From positions 1 through 60,849 of the forward strand of contig CARFUA010000010.1 in NCBI GenBank assembly GCA_948976265.1: a stretch of 60,849 nt of DNA, read 5' to 3'. Below the pieces are notes generated by a model that searched no databases, was not told the origin of the DNA, and saw only the letters and a list, made by a program, of their open reading frames with translations. How positions within the stretch are numbered: the first letter of the stretch is position 1; each line of letters starts with the position of its first letter. Below are positions 54,904-60,849 of this stretch, piece after piece. The translations under genes were made by a program, and so were the position numbers. This DNA is from an uncultured Clostridia bacterium (GTDB taxonomy: Bacteria; Bacillota; Clostridia; TANB77; CAG-508).

Positions 54904-55944
54904 CTATATTTTCTCACGAAACTTTCCAAATGCTCCTGGAATTGCATATTCTTCCAAAAGTTCCTCTTTCTTTACCCAAATAAATTCTTCATTCATCGTT
55001 TCTACCGCAATCTTATAACCAATCATCTCCCATTCTACATGTGAAAAAATATGATGATGTATTCCTATTTCTTCTATGTTACTTGCCTCTAAATTCCACT
55101 TTTTCAACACATCGCTTATCGCTTTCTTTGTTAGTTTTTCATCCACATTGGGAAACTCATACAAATTCGCAAGCAATCCTTTACTTTCTCTTTTTCGAAT
55201 GGCTATTTTCCCTTTATATTCTAATAAAAAAACGGTTTTCTGCTCTTTTCTTCGTTTCGTTTTTATCTTTCGTACTGGAATGGAATCTGTTAAATTTTCT
55301 TTTTTCGCCAAGCAAAATTCTTGCAATGGACATTCTTCGCAATTTGGTTTACCATTTGGCAAACAAATTCGCTCGCCGAGTTCCATCAATCCTTCATTAA
55401 AATCTCCCGCTTGTTTTGGCATAATTTTTTGCAATTTTTCTGTAAATTTTTTTTTTGTTTTACCTTCTAAAACATCTTTTTTACTTGCCACCACACGACT
55501 AATCACACGCAATACATTTCCATCGACTGCTGGGACTTTTTCATCATATGCAATAGAAGCTATAGCACCTGCTGTATATTCACCAATTCCCGGCAATTCC
55601 AATAATTCTTGATAACTTTTAGGCATGCTTCCCTGATATTTTTCCTGCACAATTTGCGCTGCTTTTTTCAAATTTCTCGCACGATTATAATACCCTAAAC
55701 CTTCCCATAATTTTAACAATTTTTCTTCGTCTACTTTTGCTAAATCTTGCATGGTTGGTAAACTTTTTAGGAAACGTTCATAATAGCCCATCACTGCTTC
55801 AATTCTCGTTTGTTGCAACATGATTTCGGAAATCCAAATATGATATGGATTTTTTCCTTTTCGCCAAGGCAATTCTCTTTTGTTTTCTTGGTACCATTTT
55901 ATGATTGGTTCTGTTATTTTTTTCATCAATTCTATTTCTTGCAT
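54904..55944 (-). CDS. mutY: A/G-specific adenine glycosylase
   Basis: 346 aa. Removes A paired with 8-oxoG. HhH-GPD: MLQQTRIEAVMGYYERFL, LPGIGEYTAGAIASIA with VPAVDGNVLRVISR (catalytic Asp), and the [4Fe-4S] cluster Cys at CLPNGKPNCEECPLQEFC. The C-terminal NUDIX-like 8-oxoG recognition domain is present. Unlike mfd and uvrC, this repair gene has no CGG. Confidence 0.95.
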   Translation of the reverse strand: MQEIELMKKITEPIIKWYQENKRELPWRKGKNPYHIWISEIMLQQTRIEAVMGYYERFLKSLPTMQDLAKVDEEKLLKLWEGLGYYNRARNLKKAAQIVQEKYQGSMPKSYQELLELPGIGEYTAGAIASIAYDEKVPAVDGNVLRVISRVVASKKDVLEGKTKKKFTEKLQKIMPKQAGDFNEGLMELGERICLPNGKPNCEECPLQEFCLAKKENLTDSIPVRKIKTKRRKEQKTVFLLEYKGKIAIRKRESKGLLANLYEFPNVDEKLTKKAISDVLKKWNLEASNIEEIGIHHHIFSHVEWEMIGYKIAVETMNEEFIWVKKEELLEEYAIPGAFGKFREKI

Positions 55945-55988
55945 TTTTAAAACTCCTATTAAATCAATTGTACCATAAAAAAATAAAA

Positions 55989-56014
55989 AGTGCTAATCCT
56001 TTTTTATTAGCACT
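55989..56014 (-). terminator. Terminator of 56024-56347
   Basis: AGTGCTAAT and ATTAGCACT hairpin, T-rich downstream on the minus strand. Confidence 0.8.
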
Positions 56015-56023
56015 ATATGTTTC

Positions 56024-56347
56024 TTATTTTAATATATCTACTAGACAAGCACACATCTTAACAAATTTTGCTCGTTTGTCTTTTGGTACTTCCTTAAAAA
56101 CTTCCATAAGCTCTGTATCAGCATTTTGCTCGTCAACACCTCTTACTAGATTATCTAAACTGGATTCTAACACGATAGCTATATTGGTCATCACACGCAA
56201 ACTACACTTATTATCGCCTCGTTCGATTTGTCCAAAATGGGATGCGCCAATTCCAACCTTTTCAGATACTTTATCTTGCGTCAATCCCTTTGCTTTTCTC
56301 CTTTCACAAATTCTTTTTCCGATTTCTTCACAATTTAATTCATACAT
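56024..56347 (-). CDS. XRE-family transcriptional regulator
   Basis: 107 aa. Cro/CI-type helix-turn-helix at about residues 7-62 (RRKAKGLTQDKVSEKVGIGA, SHFGQIERGDNKCSLRVMTN). A short helical C-terminus includes KEVPKDKRAKFVKMCACLV. Single gene with terminator, divergent from 56527-57150, which it might control. Confidence 0.85.
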   Translation of the reverse strand: MYELNCEEIGKRICERRKAKGLTQDKVSEKVGIGASHFGQIERGDNKCSLRVMTNIAIVLESSLDNLVRGVDEQNADTELMEVFKEVPKDKRAKFVKMCACLVDILK

Positions 56348-56526
56348 CTCTTGCTCCTCCTTAAAATATATTTTATCTTGCTAAAATTGTTTTGAGGAGT
56401 ATCCACAAACGTTATTTATTGCTTTGTACTGTTGTTTTCTAGTTTCCCTTAAAATTTTCTAATTCCAAACTACTTAAAAACTTAACACTTTTGTTTTTTT
56501 CGCATATCTTATTCTAGGTGATTTTT

Positions 56527-57150
56527 ATGATTCAATTAAAGAAAAAAATTTTGAAAAATGAATTAACTTACAAAGGAAAAGTTATTGTAAAATACGAAAT
56601 CGAGTATCCCCAAATTATTTCGAACTGTTATGCAACAAAAGCATTCAATCATTTGAATTTAACAAAAGCTTTGGAACTCGAAAAATATGCGCAAGAAACT
56701 TTATTTTCTGAAAGTAAAACTCAATATGATTACAATTCCCAAAATGGCTTTCCTATTATGGTTTATGAATTGGTTCTTCATACAGAAATTACTTACCAGC
56801 AACCACCGATTTTAAGTCTTTATCAAGACCAATATACTTTTACTGGTGGTGCACATGGTTCTACTATTCGTACATCACAAAATTGGAATTTAGCTTGCCA
56901 GCAACAATTTACTTTAGATACTATTTATGCACATAAACCAAATTATCTTCTTTCTATTTTGAAACAAATTAATCAGCAAATCCAAGAAAAAGGCGCTGAT
57001 TTATTTTTTGACAATTCTTGTTCTCTCGTTTTAGAAACTTTTCAGCCCAACCAATTTTACTTAATTCCCCATGCCATTGTCTTTTATTTTCAACAATATG
57101 ACATTGCTCCTTATTCAACTGGAATTCCAACCTTTGAAATTGCTCTTTAA
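56527..57150 (+). CDS. DUF3298/RsiV-like domain protein
   Basis: 207 aa from ATG 56527 (TAGGTGAT upstream; GTG 56518 in frame). The body matches the DUF3298/PdaC-like fold: DQYTFTGGAHGSTIRTSQNW is the hallmark GG.H motif. There is no signal peptide or membrane helix, unlike RsiV, so it would be cytoplasmic unless exported otherwise. Function unknown. No CGG. Confidence 0.75.
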   Translation: MIQLKKKILKNELTYKGKVIVKYEIEYPQIISNCYATKAFNHLNLTKALELEKYAQETLFSESKTQYDYNSQNGFPIMVYELVLHTEITYQQPPILSLYQDQYTFTGGAHGSTIRTSQNWNLACQQQFTLDTIYAHKPNYLLSILKQINQQIQEKGADLFFDNSCSLVLETFQPNQFYLIPHAIVFYFQQYDIAPYSTGIPTFEIAL

Positions 57151-57155
57151 AAAGA

Positions 57156-57190
57156 AAAAAACAGTAGTTACTTTCCATCTACTGTTTTTT
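57156..57190. terminator. Bidirectional terminator
   Basis: CAGTAG (57162-57167) and CTACTG (57179-57184), flanked by A and T tracts, between convergent genes. Confidence 0.75.
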
Positions 57191-57227
57191 TTACTATTTT
57201 ATATTAATTTTTTGACTGTCTTCCTGC

Positions 57228-57797
57228 CTATTTTCTTCCAATGGTATAAAATAAAGAATACGGAATTACCTTTTCTTTGGCTTTCTTTTCGCCACAAAAA
57301 AATGTTTCTGATTTTATTTCTGAAAAGCCCACATTTTTTAATAAATCTTGCATAACTTGATGTTCAAATCCATTGTGTCCTTCAAAGTTTTCTTCATTGG
57401 CACGAAAACTACCATCTTCCTTGTCTAATTCAACCACACATAAAATTCCATTTTCCTTTAGTAAGTCATAAAACTTTTGAATCATATTTTCTGTATCCAC
57501 TATGTGATGCAATGCCATAGAAGTATAAATCACATCAAACTTTTCTTCGTTATAATTTTCCTTTGTCAAATCCTTTAAAATCGGTATAATATTATTAACT
57601 TGAAAAGCTTCCATTTTTTCTTTCACTACATCAAGCATTTCTTTTTCCGAATCCATTAAAATTAATTTTTGATATTTATCACTCAATTCAAATCCAATTA
57701 ACCCTGTTGCACAACCATAATCTAGAATAGAAATTTGTTTTTGTGTACCAATTAGTTCACTTATTTTATCTGCAATCACCATGCTTCGTTTTATCAT
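57228..57797 (-). CDS. SAM-dependent methyltransferase
   Basis: 189 aa. Class I fold: ISILDYGCATGLIGFELSD (motif I), LILMDSEKEMLDVVKEKME, and FDVIYTSMALHHIVDTENM. Substrate unknown. The upstream bases encode, in the same frame but without a start, KKWDSEA, normal for this family's N-terminus. An ATG with a good ribosome site sits one base out of frame at this point (ATG GGA TAG), so the true start may be damaged. Confidence 0.8.
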   Translation of the reverse strand: MIKRSMVIADKISELIGTQKQISILDYGCATGLIGFELSDKYQKLILMDSEKEMLDVVKEKMEAFQVNNIIPILKDLTKENYNEEKFDVIYTSMALHHIVDTENMIQKFYDLLKENGILCVVELDKEDGSFRANEENFEGHNGFEHQVMQDLLKNVGFSEIKSETFFCGEKKAKEKVIPYSLFYTIGRK

Positions 57798-57959
57798 CGC
57801 CTCGCTATCCCATTTTTTACTCTTCCTTTAAAATTCACTCTAATCTCCTCCTTGAATACCATTATTTTATCATATGTATTGCTATCTTTTCAATATTTTG
57901 CTATAATTTTACTAAGAAAATAATATGGAGGTTTTCATAAAGAATTAGCAATACGTAAC

Positions 57960-57987
57960 TTGTCTGACTGAAAAAAATATGTAAAAT
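57960..57987 (+). promoter_or_regulatory. Possible promoter of 58005-58913
   Basis: TTGTCT (57960-57965), 16-base spacer, TAAAAT (57982-57987). It lies close to the GTG start, so the leader would be very short. Confidence 0.4.
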
Positions 57988-58004
57988 TAGAAAGGATTTT
58001 AATC

Positions 58005-58913
58005 GTGTTAGAATTACCAAATAATTTCAAAATAAAAATCATCAATCGATATGGTGAAACAGGAAAAAAATGGCTAGAAAACATCAATATTGTGATAGAA
58101 AAATATCAAAAACAATTTAATTTAGAAACGATAGAATTAATCGAAGATTTAAGTATAAATCTTATTCTATTTGCAAAATGTGATTTATATGGCGATGTGG
58201 TTTTGAAAATTGGAGCCCCTAGTCCTTCTCATGAAATTGAGATTATGCAACAATATTCTCCCAATTATGTTGCCAAAACTTATTATGCTTCTAGCTCTGA
58301 CAAAGTCCAATTATTGGAAAGAATTCTTCCAGGCTATCCTTTAAATAATTTAGAAAATATGGAAGAAAGAGTAAAAATTTTTGCAAAATTAGCGAATGCT
58401 CTTTTCATTCCAGCAACTGGTAAAGAATCGTTTGAAACTTTTGAAAATATTTTAAATAAAAGATTTCACTATGTCGCTGAAAACAAAATTCATTTTTCCG
58501 ATATTTTATGGATGATTCATACTTCAAACGAACTTTATCATAAAATACAAGCCATGCATTTACCTAAATATATTTTACACGATGATTTACACCACAAAAA
58601 TATTCTAAAAACAGAAACTGGTTGGAAAGCAATTGATCCACATGGAATCATTGGGGAAAAAATTTTTGAATGTACACAATTTATAAGGTCTGAAATAGAA
58701 AATGGAATATTAGAAAAAAGTAGAATTATCAAAATTATTGATTTGGTTTCACAACATTTCAACGAAGACCAAACGTTTATTTTAGAAGCTTTGTATGTTT
58801 ACACCATCGATAAAATAATATTTTATACCAAAAATAACTACTCTAAGAAAAGAATTTCCTATAATATAAATGTTGCAAAAGAGATACTAAACTTGATTGA
58901 TTCACAAAATTAA
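58005..58913 (+). CDS. Aminoglycoside phosphotransferase (APH)-family kinase
   Basis: 302 aa starting at GTG 58005 (AAAGGA upstream). Protein-kinase-like fold: the catalytic loop is ILHDDLHHKNILKTETGWKA with HDDLHHKN, then IDPHGIIGEKIFECTQFIRS (DPHG in place of DFG). Closest in style to APH(6)/hydroxyurea kinase relatives. Substrate may be an aminoglycoside or an ordinary metabolite. No CGG. Confidence 0.8.
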   Translation: MLELPNNFKIKIINRYGETGKKWLENINIVIEKYQKQFNLETIELIEDLSINLILFAKCDLYGDVVLKIGAPSPSHEIEIMQQYSPNYVAKTYYASSSDKVQLLERILPGYPLNNLENMEERVKIFAKLANALFIPATGKESFETFENILNKRFHYVAENKIHFSDILWMIHTSNELYHKIQAMHLPKYILHDDLHHKNILKTETGWKAIDPHGIIGEKIFECTQFIRSEIENGILEKSRIIKIIDLVSQHFNEDQTFILEALYVYTIDKIIFYTKNNYSKKRISYNINVAKEILNLIDSQN

Positions 58914-58993
58914 TTATAGAAAACAGTTATTTTCAGCAATTTTATATGCATCAAACACAGTTTTTTATTTGGCGCTAAAGAATAATTCATACT

Positions 58994-59869
58994 TTATTCA
59001 AATTGATTAGCCAATTGGTCAATCGTAATTCCTCCTTTTCCCTCCCAGTCAATTGTAATATTATCAAATTCTTGCGCTCTAAATAAATTTAAGCTCTGAT
59101 AATCTTTCTGTTCCATTTCAAAATCTAATGAATTTATATTTTCATGTATTCTACTACTATTCGTTGTTTTTATCAATACATTCAACTTCTTTTCTTTTAG
59201 CAACCAATTCAATATAATTTGATTTTGCGTTTTACTATATTTCTCTGATAACGCAACTAATAATGGATAATTTCTGTTAGCCGTCCTATTTCTTCTTAAT
59301 GGTTGATAAGCGCAAAATAAAATATGATTATCTCTACAATAATCGATTAATCCAATATCTTCATTTAATTTACACTCTAAATTATAAACACCTTCATATA
59401 TACTAATTGGATATTGCTCATCTATTTCTTTTAATTGTTCCAAATTTGCATTAGATAATCCCAACGTTCTTGCCTTTCCCAATTCCACCATTCTATTCAT
59501 TTCTTTATACGTTTGCGTTAATGACAACTTTGTAAAAATAACAGAATGTAACATTAGACAATCCACATAGTCAATCTTCATAACTTCCAAATATTGATTT
59601 AGTTGTTCTTCAATATCTGTTATTTTTTCAACGGTTGGTTCAATCTTAGTTGTTATAAAAAGCTTTTCTCTGCCTACTTTTTCAACAAATTCTCTTATAA
59701 ACTCCATTACCTTACCATTTTCATATAAATAACTTGTATCAATATAATTCTGTCCCAATTCAAAAGACTTCATTAAAGCATTCATACTCTCTTCTTTTTC
59801 CATTAAATCAATTCGAAATGTTCCTATTCCTAATGGGTATATTTCTTTTAAATCTACCCTACTTTCCAT
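58994..59869 (-). CDS. Aldo/keto reductase
   Basis: 291 aa. Tetrad residues visible: Asp and Tyr (NYIDTSYLYENGKVM), Lys (LFITTKIEPTV) and His (DCLMLHSVIF). The C-terminal LIKTTNSSRIHENINSL resembles the NADP(H)-binding loop. Substrate unknown. No CGG. Confidence 0.88.
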   Translation of the reverse strand: MESRVDLKEIYPLGIGTFRIDLMEKEESMNALMKSFELGQNYIDTSYLYENGKVMEFIREFVEKVGREKLFITTKIEPTVEKITDIEEQLNQYLEVMKIDYVDCLMLHSVIFTKLSLTQTYKEMNRMVELGKARTLGLSNANLEQLKEIDEQYPISIYEGVYNLECKLNEDIGLIDYCRDNHILFCAYQPLRRNRTANRNYPLLVALSEKYSKTQNQIILNWLLKEKKLNVLIKTTNSSRIHENINSLDFEMEQKDYQSLNLFRAQEFDNITIDWEGKGGITIDQLANQFE

Positions 59870-59925
59870 ATTTCATCTTTTTCTCATTTTCTTCTTATCA
59901 AATTTTTACAAACTATGACAAAATC

Positions 59926-60705
59926 TTATCTACCATATTCATAAAGTTCTTTTTTTGTTTTACCTTGTAAAATATTGGAAAGCATACTTCCTTCTGTATA
60001 ATCTGCAATACAGCAAAAATCAACTATTCCTTCGGTATTTAGTGTTTGATAAATTCTATTATTATAATGATAAAATTTATCATTTTCCGTTGGCTGATGA
60101 ACAAAAATCGCCATTCCACCATTATTATGTACAAATCTCATTGCTGTTGCATCACTATAACCATCTCCTATGTAATTTACATTATGACAATTATTTCTTG
60201 TTCTACAGTTTTTTCTTAATATATCTTGAATTGCTAATATTTTTTTATCATCTGTCATTACTTCACCAATTCCAGAAATTAAACCTGTTCCATTATGTTT
60301 TATTTCTGTTCCATAAATTCCATCAAAATATTTCGCTACCTCCAGATTTTGCAAAAATTCTCTTAAACCTCCTGAAACAATATAATTTTTTGTAGCTGTA
60401 TTTTTAATAAATTCAATTACACCTGGATTGTATTGAATAAATTGCTCACCTTCCATAAGTTCTTGATGAGTAAGCGTTTCATTATTATTGACAAGTAAGT
60501 CATTGAAAAAAGCAAAAAAAGTTTCAAGTTCATTTGCTGAATGTAATTTTCTATATTCAGTAAGTGCCTTTTCCAATTCATCATTCCTTTGTATTCCATT
60601 ATATCCAAACTTCTTAACCCATACCCAAAACTTTGGCCATGTTTCGGTTGTTAAAGTTCCATCAAAGTCAAAAATATTAATTCGTTTAATTTTTTCATTT
60701 TCCAT
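59926..60705 (-). CDS. HAD-superfamily phosphatase (phosphoserine phosphatase-like)
   Basis: 259 aa from ATG 60705 (GAGGA upstream; an in-frame start at 60798 is less likely). Motif I INIFDFDGTLTTETWPKFWV, motif II NYIVSGGLREFLQNL, motif III/IV NYIGDGYSDATAMRFVHN. It fits the HAD-IB group; substrate unknown. No CGG. Confidence 0.85.
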   Translation of the reverse strand: MENEKIKRINIFDFDGTLTTETWPKFWVWVKKFGYNGIQRNDELEKALTEYRKLHSANELETFFAFFNDLLVNNNETLTHQELMEGEQFIQYNPGVIEFIKNTATKNYIVSGGLREFLQNLEVAKYFDGIYGTEIKHNGTGLISGIGEVMTDDKKILAIQDILRKNCRTRNNCHNVNYIGDGYSDATAMRFVHNNGGMAIFVHQPTENDKFYHYNNRIYQTLNTEGIVDFCCIADYTEGSMLSNILQGKTKKELYEYGR

Positions 60706-60849
60706 GAGTGTTTCCTCGATTATTTCTATATTTGCAACTCGCCACAAAATTATCATATTTTCCTTCTTTTGCTCTCTTGATAACAAAAGAACTTCCAAAA
60801 GCCTTTCTATCTTGACTTCTAGAGTTCTCTTCTCTCTTTGGCTCCTCCT

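Overview
This is an AT-rich chromosomal window from a low-GC, spore-forming member of the Bacillota, Clostridia-like. Evidence for this is a complete spoIIIAA-AH operon, spoIIGA-sigE, spoIIP and spoVS, together with ftsA/ftsZ, cdaA, glmM, yvcK/glmR and dapA/dapB. No rRNA, CRISPR array, integrase or transposase is visible. The one tRNA is tRNA-Ser(CGA).

Main observation: nine conserved genes look broken by frameshifts: purD, murB, spoIIP, mfd, spoIIIAH, spoIIIAE, spoIIIAD, a MazG-like NTPase gene and uvrC. All 14 breaks have the same form. The zero frame reaches a CGG codon, and reading continues correctly only if the C is skipped and the next three bases (GGN) are read as glycine. With these +1 shifts every gene closes to full length, giving for example Mfd of 1151 aa with 2 shifts, UvrC of 596 aa with 3 and SpoIIIAE of 358 aa with 3. 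Checking every CGG by eye, I found none used as an ordinary in-frame arginine codon in the conserved core genes (ftsZ, ftsA, dxs, metG, glmM, dapA, mutY and others). I infer that CGG is an unassigned or +1-shifting codon here, equivalent to a four-base CGGN = Gly codon. Random indels or sequencing errors would not respect codon phase this way. Eleven of the 14 sites lie in sporulation-channel/engulfment genes (6) or in transcription-coupled/nucleotide-excision repair genes (5).

Seven CGG codons do sit in frame as Arg, in five ORFs: 18752-19186, 28172-28429, 35359-36393 (RelA/SpoT-like), 46941-47447 and 47842-48216. Most have codon use unlike their neighbours and their own strong terminators. 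Two share a related upstream non-coding repeat. I read them as recent arrivals, or genes under a different rule, that this decoding would cut short.

Layout, read mainly on the minus strand: 1-524, truncated surface/carbohydrate-binding protein; purD; 2.3-12.3 kb, cell division and envelope cluster (pilin-like, murB, yvcK, glycogen-debranching-like enzyme, sbp, ftsA, ftsZ, spoIIGA, sigE); 12.3-18.5 kb, spoIIP, cdd, membrane protein, ylmH, dxs, polyprenol kinase-like, spoVS; 18.7-28.5 kb, foreign ORF, WG-repeat protein, nadD, tmk, metG, glmM, DUF4364; 28.5-35.2 kb, rRNA methyltransferase, mfd, rluD-like, Rieske oxidoreductase; 35.3-42 kb, RelA-like ORF and the spoIIIA operon; 42-49 kb, rpmF, tRNA-Ser, LRR/transglutaminase-like protein, uvrC, hpt, foreign ORFs, YgjP-like protein; 49-60.8 kb, cdaA, dapB, HD protein, dapA, MazG-like, inositol phosphatase-like, pnuC (with a 5-bp repeat frameshift), FMN reductase, mutY, regulator, methyltransferase, kinase, aldo-keto reductase, HAD phosphatase.
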